Below, one piece after another: positions 47,610 to 56,689 of a stretch of 64,000 nucleotides of DNA (position 1 is its first letter; each line of letters starts with the position of its first letter). This stretch comes from Pedobacter yulinensis (lineage in GTDB: Bacteria; Bacteroidota; Bacteroidia; Sphingobacteriales; Sphingobacteriaceae). Where the stretch lies: positions 186,001 to 250,000 of the forward strand of contig NZ_KZ686268.1 of NCBI RefSeq assembly GCF_003029735.1, written 5' to 3'. The notes under the pieces are model-generated. The model saw only the letters and a program-made list of their open reading frames with translations, searched no databases and was not told the DNA's origin. A program made the translations under genes and the position numbers.

Positions 47610-47948
47610 ATGGAAGAAAATCCACCTTTTGGCCAGGCCGCAGGTCAGCCTCCTTTCGGGCAGTCGAATTTTAATAATCCGGCAGGCCCCCGGCCAAAAA
47701 ATTACCTGATCGAATCGATCCTCGTTACGATCCTCTGCTGCCTGCCGCTTGGCATTGCAGGCATCGTGAACGCTGCCAGTGTAAACAGCCGTTATGACGC
47801 AGGCGACTATGCGGGCGCAGAATCCGCTTCAAAAAATGCATGGAAGTACACCAAACTCGGCTTTATTATCGGTTTGGTTGGTGTTGTGCTTTATTTTGTA
47901 CTTGTCGTTGTGATCGGTGTAGGCGGCTTAGCCATGTTTGGCCGCTAA
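47610..47948 (+). CDS. CD225/dispanin family small membrane protein
   Basis: A 112-residue membrane protein. Residues 1-33 form a Pro/Gln/Asn-rich cytosolic tail (NPPFGQAAGQPPFGQ). The CD225 domain follows: YLIESILVTILCCLPLGIAG, then IVNAASVNSRYDAGDYAGAE and a second helix region (LGFIIGLVGVVLYFVLVVVI). CD225 is the fold of animal IFITM proteins. Bacterial members have no known role. A possible promoter (TTTG 47541-47544, TATCTTAG 47566-47573) would start transcription after the ATG at 47574, so the ATG at 47610 is preferred. Overlaps the next gene by one base. Confidence 0.83.
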   Translation: MEENPPFGQAAGQPPFGQSNFNNPAGPRPKNYLIESILVTILCCLPLGIAGIVNAASVNSRYDAGDYAGAESASKNAWKYTKLGFIIGLVGVVLYFVLVVVIGVGGLAMFGR

Positions 47949-48358
47949 TGCGCTATAAAACCTGGTACCTTCCGGGTATACTGACCGGTCTGGCCATACT
48001 TGCTGTGGTTTATTACCGGTACGATCCCGGAAGGTATATTTATTTTCCCAAATGTCCTTTCCATAGCCTTACGGGGCTTGATTGCCCGGGCTGCGGTTCG
48101 CAGCGCGCCATCCATGCACTGCTTCACGGCCGTGTTGCCCAGGCGGCAGACCACAACCTGCTGCTGGTCATGAGCCTTCCTTTTCTCGCCGTACATTATT
48201 ATCACAAAACCCGCGCTGCTGTAAGCAGACACGCTTATGCCTGGGGCCTGATCGGACATCCGGCAACGGCGAAGGTCATTTTTGTGGTAGTGGTACTGTT
48301 CTGGGTGCTGCGCAATGTGCCGGCAGCGCCGTTTCACTACCTGGCTTCAGATCATTAA
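47948..48358 (+). CDS. DUF2752 membrane protein
   Basis: A 136-residue protein with three hydrophobic segments near 8-23, 77-91 and 113-129. The DUF2752 hallmark CPFHSLTGLDCPGCGSQRA lies at about 39-57, with four Cys that could bind metal. The start codon shares its A with the stop of the CD225 gene (TAATG), so the two are coupled. The pair CD225-DUF2752 recurs in bacteria, but no function is known. Its 3' end overlaps the RDD gene by 4 bp. Confidence 0.87.
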   Translation: MRYKTWYLPGILTGLAILAVVYYRYDPGRYIYFPKCPFHSLTGLDCPGCGSQRAIHALLHGRVAQAADHNLLLVMSLPFLAVHYYHKTRAAVSRHAYAWGLIGHPATAKVIFVVVVLFWVLRNVPAAPFHYLASDH

Positions 48359-49083
48359 CCCATGCGGTTAACCAGCGTGCTGTAGTCGCGCTCAATGGTT
48401 TGCAGAAAAACCAGTTCATTCATTCCCTGCGGTATCGTAACAGCCAAGAACTTGTGCACCTCTGCAGCCATGGCATACACCACTGCTGCATTGCCGCTCG
48501 TGTAAAAATTGTGCAGAACCTCATGGATCAGCGCAACCTGCCGGTCGTTCAGGTGAACCGCTTCACTGAAAACGGGTTCGTAGCTGTCTGCAGCCGGCTG
48601 GAACGCCACCTGGTCAATACTTGTTCGCGGGGTGGTCTTGATAACGCCCGTATGAGCAAGCAGGTCGCCCAGCCGTTGCTTTTTATCGCTGGCCGCAACC
48701 ATGATCAAGGCACAAAGATCGCCTGTCAGGGTAAAGTCGACCAGTCTGAAAACCCAGCGGAGTAAAAACTGGCTCAGCCTCGGCTGCGTGCCGTCCAGGC
48801 TCACCACCCTGATCTTGATGACCTTTTTGCCTACACTTTGTCCGTTCCAGAAAATTTCGCAGACAAGGTCGTAAAATACATATGTTACCGCGAAACAAAC
48901 AATGAGGACAATGAAGCCGGTTCCGCCTGAGAAGGCACCCGCCACACCGATGATCAGGAACACGATATAAAGCGCAATGAAAATGGCGTAATCGATAAGC
49001 CTGGCAAGAATACGCTCGCCAAGGCCGGCAAGATCATAAGCAATATCGACATTCTGAGCGGTTTGGATGGTAACGGTATGCAT
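48355..49083 (-). CDS. RDD family membrane protein
   Basis: A 242-residue protein with an RDD domain. The arginine/aspartate pattern is ERILARLIDYAIFIALYI. Three helices follow near 24-45, 55-80 and 115-130 (WVFRLVDFTLTGDLCALIM), and the loop DKKQRLGDLLAHTGVI closes the domain. The C-terminal 75 residues form a soluble tail. RDD proteins are often encoded with SpoIIM, MoxR and DUF58 genes, as here. The start MHTVTIQTAQ at 49083 is supported by a promoter box just upstream. Divergent from spoIIM. Confidence 0.88.
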   Translation of the reverse strand: MHTVTIQTAQNVDIAYDLAGLGERILARLIDYAIFIALYIVFLIIGVAGAFSGGTGFIVLIVCFAVTYVFYDLVCEIFWNGQSVGKKVIKIRVVSLDGTQPRLSQFLLRWVFRLVDFTLTGDLCALIMVAASDKKQRLGDLLAHTGVIKTTPRTSIDQVAFQPAADSYEPVFSEAVHLNDRQVALIHEVLHNFYTSGNAAVVYAMAAEVHKFLAVTIPQGMNELVFLQTIERDYSTLVNRMG

Positions 49084-49089
49084 ACCTAC

Positions 49090-49117
49090 CAAAGATATTG
49101 TTGTTTTTCATGGTCAA
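49090..49117 (-). promoter_or_regulatory. Promoter of the RDD gene
   Basis: Minus strand TTG (49117-49115), 17-nt spacer, TATCTTTG (49097-49090), ending 6 nt before the ATG. Good fit to the Bacteroidota consensus. It predicts a leaderless or nearly leaderless mRNA. Confidence 0.6.
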
Positions 49118-49159
49118 TTAAAAAATTTGTAATTATTTTAACAGCTGAAATTAAACCCC

Positions 49160-50131
49160 ATGCGCGAAGCGGTCTTTGTGAAGCAAAATTCTGAAAAATG
49201 GCAACGTTACGAGGTCCTGGAACATGGCTCGCCAGACGAGCTCGCCAACCGCTTCATTGAGATTACGAACGACCTCGCTTTTGCACGCACATTTTATCCT
49301 GAGTCAAAAACCACGGCTTACCTGAATGGGCTGGCATTCAAGCTTCACCAGACCCTTTATAAAAACAGGAAAGAACGCAGCAACCGGTTTAAAACCTTCT
49401 GGCAAACAGAACTTCCGTTCATTTTCTGGAAATACCGCAGGCAACTGCTTTATTCCCTCTTATTTTTTGTGGTTGCCTGCGGCATTGGGGCTCTTTCTGC
49501 AAAATATGACGATACCTTCGTCAGGCTCATCATGGGAAACAATTATGTGAACATGACCAATGAGAACATTGCCAAGGGAGACCCATTTGGCGTTTATAAA
49601 CAGGAAGGCCCTTTCCAGATGTTTTTGAGAATAGCGCTGAACAACATTTTTGTTTCTTTTATGGCCTTTGCGCTTGGCGCCTTTCTTTCGCTCGGTACCG
49701 TAGTTGCCCTGTTCCGGAACGGGGTCATGCTCGGTTCCTTCCAGTACTATTTTTTCAGCAAGGGCCTTGGCTTGCAGTCGGTACTGGTTATCTGGATACA
49801 TGGTACGCTCGAAATATCGGCCATTGTCATTGCCGGTGCCGCCGGTCTTATTCTGGGCAACAGTTTTCTTTTTCCCGGAACATACAGCCGGCTGGAATCG
49901 CTCAAAGACGGCGCCAAAGACGGCCTGAAGATCATCATTGGCCTGATCCCTGTCTTTCTTACTGCCGCCTTTTTTGAAGGGTTCGTTACCAGGCATACCG
50001 AAATGCCGCTGTGGCTAAGCATGCTGATCCTCGCCGCCTCGGCCGCCTTTGTAACCTGGTATGTTGTTATCTATCCCACACGTTTATTTAAAAACCATCT
50101 CATTACCGCACATGCGCGCACAAAAAATTGA
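49160..50131 (+). CDS. SpoIIM-family (stage II sporulation protein M-like) membrane protein
   Basis: A 323-residue protein, first gene of the module on the plus strand. The N-terminal about 90 residues are cytosolic and helical. Helices follow at about 98-117, 155-180, 200-225, 255-275 and 282-298. SpoIIM-family stretches include ALNNIFVSFMAFALGAFLSL and IWIHGTLEISAIVIAGAAGL. In Bacillus SpoIIM is part of the peptidoglycan-degrading DMP engulfment complex. In non-sporulating Bacteroidota the role is unknown. Confidence 0.9.
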   Translation: MREAVFVKQNSEKWQRYEVLEHGSPDELANRFIEITNDLAFARTFYPESKTTAYLNGLAFKLHQTLYKNRKERSNRFKTFWQTELPFIFWKYRRQLLYSLLFFVVACGIGALSAKYDDTFVRLIMGNNYVNMTNENIAKGDPFGVYKQEGPFQMFLRIALNNIFVSFMAFALGAFLSLGTVVALFRNGVMLGSFQYYFFSKGLGLQSVLVIWIHGTLEISAIVIAGAAGLILGNSFLFPGTYSRLESLKDGAKDGLKIIIGLIPVFLTAAFFEGFVTRHTEMPLWLSMLILAASAAFVTWYVVIYPTRLFKNHLITAHARTKN

Positions 50132-51002
50132 CCTTCGTAAAAACCGTGATTTCGGGGAACTGGTAAATGATTCCTTCCTCTTTCTTCGTCAGAACTTCAA
50201 GTCGCTGGTGCGCATATTTTTTATGTACTGCGGCCTGTTCGTGGTGGGCGGCATGATTGCGATGATCTTTCAGCAAATTAAAAATGTAAGTTATTACAAT
50301 GGCGTGCTGACCCAAAAGCGAAATCCGGGGCCATTTGATATGTTTTCGCAGTTTGGGTTCGAGTACGTGCTGGCCCTGCTGAGCATGTGGGTGTCTTTTA
50401 CGCTGATGACCGTTTCGGTCGTATCGTTTATGGCCTTGTATGCAGAGAATGACAAAACTATACCGACCAACGAACAATTGTGGCAGCGCATAAAGGAAAC
50501 TTTTCTGCGTACGCTGGGCAGTTCGGTTGTCTGGTTTATCCTGCTCCTCGTGGGCTCGGTACTCTGCGTTGTTCCGGGTGTTTATCTTTTTCCGGTCTGC
50601 AGCTTGTTTTATGTGGTTCTGATCACTGAAAAATGCAGTTTCGGCGAAGCCTGGACCAAATCTTTCCGGCTTATTAAAAACAATTGGTGGATGGTGTTCG
50701 GCGTGCTGTTTGTCATGTACGTGATCGTGTATTTCAGCACCACCCTGATTACGCTGCCCACAACGATCATGACCCTTGTTGGCGTGCTCGGCGAAAGCAG
50801 TCCCCGCATTTCACTGACCTTTTCTATTATCGGTACCGTGCTGCAGTTCGTATGCCAGGTGTTCCTGATCCTGCCAACCATTGCCAGCTGCCTGGTATTT
50901 TACAGCCTGAGCGAACATAAAGACGGCGCAGGCCTGCTTGAACGCATCGCCGCCTTTCAGCAGGCAGGAAATGCTGCCGATGAACGTCCCGAATCTTATT
51001 GA
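50112..51002 (+). CDS. Polytopic membrane protein of unknown function in the MoxR/DUF58 module
   Basis: A 296-residue protein with about six hydrophobic segments (FFMYCGLFVVGGMIAMIF, YVLALLSMWVSFTLMTVS, VVWFILLLVGSVLCVV, WMVFGVLFVMYVIVYF and two near the C-terminus). A motif SFGEAWTKSFRLIKNNWWMV resembles helix-loop segments of glycerophosphoryl-diester-phosphodiesterase-like membrane domains and DUF975-type proteins. The ATG at 50112 lies 20 bp inside spoIIM. The next gene starts 1 nt after its stop. Confidence 0.8.
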   Translation: MRAQKIDLRKNRDFGELVNDSFLFLRQNFKSLVRIFFMYCGLFVVGGMIAMIFQQIKNVSYYNGVLTQKRNPGPFDMFSQFGFEYVLALLSMWVSFTLMTVSVVSFMALYAENDKTIPTNEQLWQRIKETFLRTLGSSVVWFILLLVGSVLCVVPGVYLFPVCSLFYVVLITEKCSFGEAWTKSFRLIKNNWWMVFGVLFVMYVIVYFSTTLITLPTTIMTLVGVLGESSPRISLTFSIIGTVLQFVCQVFLILPTIASCLVFYSLSEHKDGAGLLERIAAFQQAGNAADERPESY

Positions 51003-51003
51003 T

Positions 51004-51723
51004 ATGCCAGCTGTCCGCGTTTTTTTCCTGATCATCTCGCTGCTCTGCACGGTTACGGCAGTCCATGCTGTTTTGCCGCAAACACAGGCTCAGGCAGCAG
51101 CAGACTCGTTGCCGGTTCGGGTGCAGAAATTTAACCCAGCTGCTTTAAACGCCTACAAGACAAAGAAGGAGTTCCAGTACCGGGACGAGGTTCTGCAGGA
51201 GCAGCGCAGCCTGTGGCAGCGCTTCTGGAGCTGGGTCTGGGAACAACTCGGAAGGCTGATCGGCGCTGCCGGATCAAACACCTTGGTCCGCACTGCGGTA
51301 CTCACCGCCCTGGCGGCACTGATCGTTTATGTGGTGGTGAAACTCATCGGCACCGATCGCCTGTTCGCCAAACGTTCTGGCCGGAGCACCATGCCGTACG
51401 ATGTACTGAATGAAGATATTCACCAGATAGACTATGAAAACGAGATCGGCAGACTGGTTGGCGAAGGAAAGTACCGCCTTGCCGTCAGGTTGCTTTATCT
51501 GCGCAGCCTTAAAAGACTGACCGACGCCAGCCTGATTAGCTGGGAACCTGCAAAAACCAATTCGGTTTATCTTAACGAACTGACCGATCCCGCGTTGAAC
51601 AGGCCATTCCGCTCCCTGACAAAGCAATTCGATTACATCTGGTATGGCGATTTTCCGATAGACAGCGAGCGTTTTGAACCGATCAGGTTATCATTCGACG
51701 AATTTAACAGGCAGGTCAGATGA
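51004..51723 (+). CDS. DUF4129-domain protein
   Basis: A 239-residue protein with signal-like helix MPAVRVFFLIISLLCTVTAV and a second helix at about 101-117 (LTALAALIVYVVVKLIG). The cytosolic C-terminus matches DUF4129: YENEIGRLVGEGKYRLAVRL, LYLRSLKRLTDASLISW and the final DYIWYGDFPIDSERF. Upstream in-frame ATGs at 50971 and 50980 lie inside the previous gene and are less likely. DUF4129 proteins are encoded with transglutaminase-like or MoxR/DUF58 genes. Function unknown. Confidence 0.82.
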   Translation: MPAVRVFFLIISLLCTVTAVHAVLPQTQAQAAADSLPVRVQKFNPAALNAYKTKKEFQYRDEVLQEQRSLWQRFWSWVWEQLGRLIGAAGSNTLVRTAVLTALAALIVYVVVKLIGTDRLFAKRSGRSTMPYDVLNEDIHQIDYENEIGRLVGEGKYRLAVRLLYLRSLKRLTDASLISWEPAKTNSVYLNELTDPALNRPFRSLTKQFDYIWYGDFPIDSERFEPIRLSFDEFNRQVR

Positions 51724-52988
51724 GGGGCTACCGCGCTTATCTGGTTACGGGCATCGTGCTGTTGGTTATTTACCTCGTAGCACAGTACAACAAACCGGTT
51801 GCAACCAACTGGACACAAACTTTTAGCAGTAAAGACAAAATTCCTTTCGGCACCCTCGTATTGGCCGAACGGCTAACCGACGTTGTTCCGGGAAGCCGGG
51901 TCACGGAAAGCGCACAACCCGTTTACAATACCCTGAACAGCCGCCGTTTCCGGAAAACCGCCTACCTGATCGTGGCCGGATCAGTCGAGTTGGGCAAAGA
52001 AGACCTGTCCAGGCTACAGCAGTTCGCCGCCTCCGGAAACAGCGTTTTCATTGCGACCTACAATTTCGGCAAGACATTCAGCCAGGCATTTGGAATCAGT
52101 CAGTCTTTCGCCTTCACGGCGGCAGCAGCGAAGAAGGGCCCGGCGATCAACTTTACCAATCCGGCGCTGAGGCGGAATGCCGGTTTCCGGTTCGACAAAC
52201 AGATCGGGCGTACGTATTTCAGGAAGCTGGACTCGACACGGGCAACGGTATTGGGAACGGACGAAAACAACCGCGCCAATTTTTTACGCTATAAAATTCG
52301 CAAAGGCTTCATCTACCTGCTTGCCGATCCTGCCCTGCTGAGCAATTACCAGCTGCTGAATGCCGATGGCGCAGATTATGCAGCCCGCAGCCTCTCTTAC
52401 CTGGCCGGCAGCCACAATGTGCTTTTAGACACCTACTACAGCATCGGGATCAGGCACAGCAGCGACACTCTGCGTGTCTTCTTCAGCCATGAACCGCTGC
52501 GGTATGCCTATTACCTGACCATTTCAGGCCTGCTGCTTTTTGTGCTCTTTGAAGTAAAGCGCCGCCAGCGCATCATTCCGGTGGCAGATCCGCTCGAAAA
52601 CTCATCTGTCGCCTTTACGAAGGTTGTCAGCTCCGTGTATTTTCACGAAGGAAACCACCTTGATATTGCACAAAAACGGCTTACAGCCTTAAAGGAGTTT
52701 CTCAGAGCCCGCTTTTTTATCGATGCCAAGACACTCAATGCCGAAACGCTTGAACATAAAACCGGCGCCCGGCCTGCCACAGCCCGCCTGCTTTTTCAGC
52801 GCATGCAGGCGGTAGAACAGGCTACTACATTGACAGAGGGTGAGTTGCTGTCATTTAACGAGATCATTGAACAATTTTATAAACAAACACGAACAACAGA
52901 ATGGAGCAGGACCAATTTCAACCGCGAACAGACCTGGATCAGCTGGGCAATGCCGTTAACCGGATCAGGGAATCCCTTTCGCAGGTAG
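51720..52988 (+). CDS. DUF4350-domain protein
   Basis: A 422-residue protein. The N-terminal helix is YLVTGIVLLVIYLVAQY. A soluble domain (about 35-210) with GATase-like layout follows (TLVLAERLTDVVPGSRVTES, TAYLIVAGSVELGKEDLSRL). A second helix lies at about 262-279 (YLTISGLLLFVLFEVK). The cytosolic tail has AFTKVVSSVYFHEGNHLDIA, as in other DUF4350 proteins of MoxR operons. The start overlaps the DUF4129 stop (ATGA). The 3' end runs 88 bp into the moxR gene, an unusually long overlap. Confidence 0.83.
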   Translation: MRGYRAYLVTGIVLLVIYLVAQYNKPVATNWTQTFSSKDKIPFGTLVLAERLTDVVPGSRVTESAQPVYNTLNSRRFRKTAYLIVAGSVELGKEDLSRLQQFAASGNSVFIATYNFGKTFSQAFGISQSFAFTAAAAKKGPAINFTNPALRRNAGFRFDKQIGRTYFRKLDSTRATVLGTDENNRANFLRYKIRKGFIYLLADPALLSNYQLLNADGADYAARSLSYLAGSHNVLLDTYYSIGIRHSSDTLRVFFSHEPLRYAYYLTISGLLLFVLFEVKRRQRIIPVADPLENSSVAFTKVVSSVYFHEGNHLDIAQKRLTALKEFLRARFFIDAKTLNAETLEHKTGARPATARLLFQRMQAVEQATTLTEGELLSFNEIIEQFYKQTRTTEWSRTNFNREQTWISWAMPLTGSGNPFRR

Positions 52989-53878
52989 TGATCGGGCAGC
53001 AGGAAACCCTCAATTTCCTGATCGTAGCCCTGCTGGCCGACGGACATGTCCTGATCGAAGGGGTGCCCGGGGTGGCAAAAACCCTGAGCGCCAAGCTGCT
53101 GGCCAGATCGGTCGACGCCGCCTTTTCGCGCATCCAGTTTACACCCGACCTGATGCCGTCTGATGTGCTCGGCACCCCAGTGTTCAATCCGAAAACGACC
53201 GAATTTGAATTCAGACAAGGACCCATCTTCGGCAACATGATCCTGATTGACGAGATCAACAGGGCGCCCGCCAAAACACAGGCGGCGCTTTTCGAAGTCA
53301 TGGAAGAACGGCAAGTTACCATTGACGGACAAACCTACCTGCTGCAGGAGCCGTTTATGGTGCTGGCAACACAGAATCCCATTGAACAGGAAGGCACATA
53401 CCGGCTTCCGGAGGCACAGCTTGACCGGTTTCTGTTCAAGATCGAGGTGCCTTACCCTGCCCTGGAAGATGAAACGGCTATCCTGCGGGCGCAGCACAGT
53501 CAGAATTCGCGCTTGCTGTTAACTGACGTGGCGCCGGTGCTGTCTGTGGCAGAGGTCGTAGCGGCCAGGAAAGCCATTCTCGAATTCCACGTAGAAGACC
53601 ATTTGCTCGAGTTTATTGCCCGGATCGTTCATGAGACCCGCAACAACCCGGCAATTTACCTGGGCGCTTCGCCACGCGCCTCGCTGGCCATTGTACATGC
53701 GGCTAAAGCCTATGCTGCTATCCAGGCGCGCGACTTCATCACACCTGAAGATGTGATTGCCGTAGCACAGCCGGTGCTTGCACACCGCATCCTCATATCG
53801 CCCGAAAAGGAAATGGAAGGCCTGACAGCCCGCGATGTCATTGCGCAAATCATCAAAAAGATCGAAATTCCACGCTAA
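52901..53878 (+). CDS. MoxR-family AAA+ ATPase
   Basis: A 325-residue AAA+ ATPase, thought to act as a chaperone that activates or assembles partner proteins, often with von Willebrand-type or DUF58 proteins. Walker A is GVPGVAKT (54-61) and Walker B is ILIDEINRAPAKTQ. Sensor 1 lies in VLATQNPIEQEGTYRLPEAQ, with the Arg finger region following. The C-terminal lid is about 230-325 (ASPRASLAIVHAAKAYA). ATG at 52901, 88 bp before the end of the upstream frame. 9 nt separate it from the DUF58 gene. Confidence 0.94.
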   Translation: MEQDQFQPRTDLDQLGNAVNRIRESLSQVVIGQQETLNFLIVALLADGHVLIEGVPGVAKTLSAKLLARSVDAAFSRIQFTPDLMPSDVLGTPVFNPKTTEFEFRQGPIFGNMILIDEINRAPAKTQAALFEVMEERQVTIDGQTYLLQEPFMVLATQNPIEQEGTYRLPEAQLDRFLFKIEVPYPALEDETAILRAQHSQNSRLLLTDVAPVLSVAEVVAARKAILEFHVEDHLLEFIARIVHETRNNPAIYLGASPRASLAIVHAAKAYAAIQARDFITPEDVIAVAQPVLAHRILISPEKEMEGLTARDVIAQIIKKIEIPR

Positions 53879-53887
53879 ACCTGTACT

Positions 53888-55231
53888 TTGAAAGCGATCA
53901 AACGGTTTTATCTCGACCTGTTTCTCAGCGACCGGCTGTTTATGTGCCTCGGACTGCTCGTTCTGCTGTTTATGCTGCGGTTTTTTCTGGGCTGGCTTGG
54001 CGATGTGCCAAAGATCGCTCTGGCGGTCTTCTGTATGCTTATTGTGCTGGATCTCTGGCTCCTGTACAGGCAGAAAAAACCCTTCGAGGCAAGCAGGCAG
54101 TCTGCAAACCGGCTTAGCAACGGCGATGAGAACCCCATTGCCATACGGCTCAGCAACCGTTATCCCTTTGCTGTCCAGGTCAGGGTCATCGACGAACTGC
54201 CCTTTCAGTTTCAATTGCGCGACAAGGATTTCAGAACATCCATCGCCGCCAACGGCATCCGGTCCATACATTTCAGCCTTCGACCGGTAAAACGGGGAGA
54301 ATACGCGTTCGGCTATACACGGGTATTCGTACGGTCCCCGCTCGGCCTGCTGGTGCGGCGTTTCAATTTTGATGGTGCCCGTGTTTTGCCGGTCTACCCA
54401 TCCTTTTTGCACATGCGCAGGTACGAACTCATGGCCATTTCCCCGCACCTGCAGGAACTGGGCATCAAAAAAATACGCAAGATCGGTCAGAGTACCGAGT
54501 TTGAGCAGATCAAGAATTACGTAACGGGCGATGACATCCGCAAGATCAACTGGAAGGCAACAGCGAGGCGCGGCGACCTGATGGTGAACAATTACATCGA
54601 CGAACGTGCGCAGCATATTTACTGCGTGGTCGACAAGAGCAGGGTCATGCGTATGCCTTTTAATGGCCTGAGCCTGCTCGACTATGCCATCAATGCTTCG
54701 GTAGCGCTCTGCAAAGTAGCCATGATGAAAGAAGACAAGGCCGGCCTGATCACTTTATCAGAAAAGCTGGGTACCATTGTACCCGCCGACCGGAAGGCGG
54801 GTCAGCTGGGCAATATTTTGGAGGTCCTGTACCGGGAAAAAACCCGGTACCTGGAAAGCAACCTCGACGCCCTGTATGCCGCGGTGCGCACGCGCCTGAC
54901 GCAGCGCAGCCTGCTCGTCTTTTTTACGAACTTCGAGAGTCTTTCTGCCATGCGCAGGCAGCTGCCCTATTTGCGCAAACTGGCGCGCTTTCACTTGCTC
55001 CTGGTGGTTTTCTTTGAAAATTCAGAGCTCAGGACCCTGGCGGGTACTGCCGCTCCCGATACCGAGGGCATTTACACCCAAGCCATCGCAGAAAAATTTC
55101 TGAACGAAAAGAAACTGATTGTGCAGGAGCTCAGGCAGCACGGCATTCTGGCACTGCTGACCGCACCTGAAAACCTGACCATTAACATCATTAACGAATA
55201 CCTGGCCCTGAAAGCCAGGAACCGTATTTAA
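53888..55231 (+). CDS. DUF58 domain-containing protein
   Basis: A 447-residue membrane protein. Two helices lie near 18-34 and 40-56. A beta-sandwich follows (about 85-165: [40 protein letters not shown]). The DUF58 core is [20 protein letters not shown], and after it comes a vWA-like domain ([13 protein letters not shown], with a partial MIDAS-like DKS). The start is a TTG at 53888: it gives the family N-terminus [17 protein letters not shown], whereas the next ATG would cut into the first helix. Its 3' end overlaps the convergent sdaA by 4 bp. Confidence 0.9.
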   Translation: MKAIKRFYLDLFLSDRLFMCLGLLVLLFMLRFFLGWLGDVPKIALAVFCMLIVLDLWLLYRQKKPFEASRQSANRLSNGDENPIAIRLSNRYPFAVQVRVIDELPFQFQLRDKDFRTSIAANGIRSIHFSLRPVKRGEYAFGYTRVFVRSPLGLLVRRFNFDGARVLPVYPSFLHMRRYELMAISPHLQELGIKKIRKIGQSTEFEQIKNYVTGDDIRKINWKATARRGDLMVNNYIDERAQHIYCVVDKSRVMRMPFNGLSLLDYAINASVALCKVAMMKEDKAGLITLSEKLGTIVPADRKAGQLGNILEVLYREKTRYLESNLDALYAAVRTRLTQRSLLVFFTNFESLSAMRRQLPYLRKLARFHLLLVVFFENSELRTLAGTAAPDTEGIYTQAIAEKFLNEKKLIVQELRQHGILALLTAPENLTINIINEYLALKARNRI

Positions 55232-56655
55232 CATTCGGGCAAACTGATCGGGATATTCGTGGCAAGCCCGCCATCTGATGTTTCCTTGTATTTGGCATTC
55301 ATGTCGAGGGCCGTTTCCCACATGGTATTAACTACCGCATCCAGGCTCACTTTTGCCTTGTCGGGATTGGTCTGCAGCGCAAGCTGACTTGCGGTAATGG
55401 CCTTGATCGCGCCCATGGTATTCCGTTCTATGCAAGGGATCTGCACCAGCCCGCCGATCGGATCGCAAGTTAGGCCGAGGTGATGCTCCATGGCTATTTC
55501 TGCAGCCATAAGAACCTGCCGCTGCGACCCGCCCAGGCATTCGGTCAGTGCCGCCGCCGCCATAGCCGAAGACACGCCGATCTCTGCCTGGCAACCACCC
55601 ATGGCTGCTGAAATCGTAGCTCCCTTCTTGAAGATGCTGCCAATTTCTGAGGCGCAGGCAATGAACTGAAGAATTTTCACTTCAGAAAATCCGTCGCAAA
55701 AAACGATAAAATACTGCAATACGGCCGGGATCACACCGGCCGCTCCATTTGTTGGGGCCGTTACAACCCGCCCGAAAGAGGCATTCTCTTCGTTTACGGC
55801 CAGTGCAAAACAACTAACCCAGTCCAGGATATAATTAAAGCCATTTCCACCTTCCCTAATTGCCTTGATCCAGGTATCGTAATCGGCATAACTGCGTGTA
55901 CCGATCAGTTTTTTATTCAGGCTGGCTGCCCGCCGGGCAACGTCGAGGCCGCCAGGTAAAAACCCGGCAGTATGACAGCCCCGGTACATGCAGTCGCGCA
56001 TGACACTGAAGAGCTGCAGCATGCCGGCCCTGGTTTCTGCTTCACTGCGCCAGGCCAGTTCATTTTCCATGACGACCTCAGATACTTTCAAACCGGTTTT
56101 GCGGCACCAGTGCAGCAAGTCCTGCGCTTTATCGATCGGAAATGGCAGATCTGCCGGTTCCTTACCGCTGCCCGTTTCGCCTTCCCTGACCACAAAGCCA
56201 CCCCCGATCGAGTAATACGTGCCCGAAAAGGCTTTGCCTGTACTTAAAAAAGCCTGAAACGTGACCGCATTGGGATGAAAAGGCAAGGTCTCGTTGAACA
56301 GGAATACCAGGTCTTCGGCGTAGTCAAAAGACAGTACCCGGCTGCCTCCGAAATTCAGCTGTTTCGTTTGCCTGATCTGTTCAACGGTTGGCGTTACGGC
56401 GCTTACATCAAAGGTAACCGGCTCGGCCCCGATCAGGCCGAGCAGCACGGCCACATCGGTACCGTGTCCGCGTCCGGTCTTTGCAAGCGAGCCATATAAA
56501 AAGATCTTCACCTGTACCACCTGCTCAAGCAGGCCTGCCCCTGCAACCGCAGCAGTAAACTGTTGTGCAGCCCGCCACGGACCAAGCGTATGGGAACTGG
56601 ACGGTCCGATACCAATCTTGAAAATGTCGAAAACAGAAATTTGTTCGCTTTGCAT
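55228..56655 (-). CDS. sdaA: L-serine ammonia-lyase (single-chain, Fe-S type)
   Basis: Converts L-serine to pyruvate and ammonia using a [4Fe-4S] cluster. The 475-residue single-chain enzyme joins the beta domain ([20 protein letters not shown]) to the alpha domain with the signature [18 protein letters not shown]. Cys residues for the cluster are in [25 protein letters not shown] and nearby. The C-terminus ends [10 protein letters not shown], matching the tail that inserts into the active site of characterised enzymes. The promoter box TAGCTTTG lies 4 nt before the ATG. Confidence 0.95.
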   Translation of the reverse strand: MQSEQISVFDIFKIGIGPSSSHTLGPWRAAQQFTAAVAGAGLLEQVVQVKIFLYGSLAKTGRGHGTDVAVLLGLIGAEPVTFDVSAVTPTVEQIRQTKQLNFGGSRVLSFDYAEDLVFLFNETLPFHPNAVTFQAFLSTGKAFSGTYYSIGGGFVVREGETGSGKEPADLPFPIDKAQDLLHWCRKTGLKVSEVVMENELAWRSEAETRAGMLQLFSVMRDCMYRGCHTAGFLPGGLDVARRAASLNKKLIGTRSYADYDTWIKAIREGGNGFNYILDWVSCFALAVNEENASFGRVVTAPTNGAAGVIPAVLQYFIVFCDGFSEVKILQFIACASEIGSIFKKGATISAAMGGCQAEIGVSSAMAAAALTECLGGSQRQVLMAAEIAMEHHLGLTCDPIGGLVQIPCIERNTMGAIKAITASQLALQTNPDKAKVSLDAVVNTMWETALDMNAKYKETSDGGLATNIPISLPEC

Positions 56656-56659
56656 GATA

Positions 56660-56667
56660 CAAAGCTA
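56660..56667 (-). promoter_or_regulatory. -7 box of sdaA
   Basis: Minus strand TAGCTTTG (56667-56660) is separated from the ATG at 56655 by 4 nt (TATC). Same close spacing as four other genes in the window. Confidence 0.45.
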
Positions 56668-56689
56668 AGATGTTTTTGACGATAAAAGG

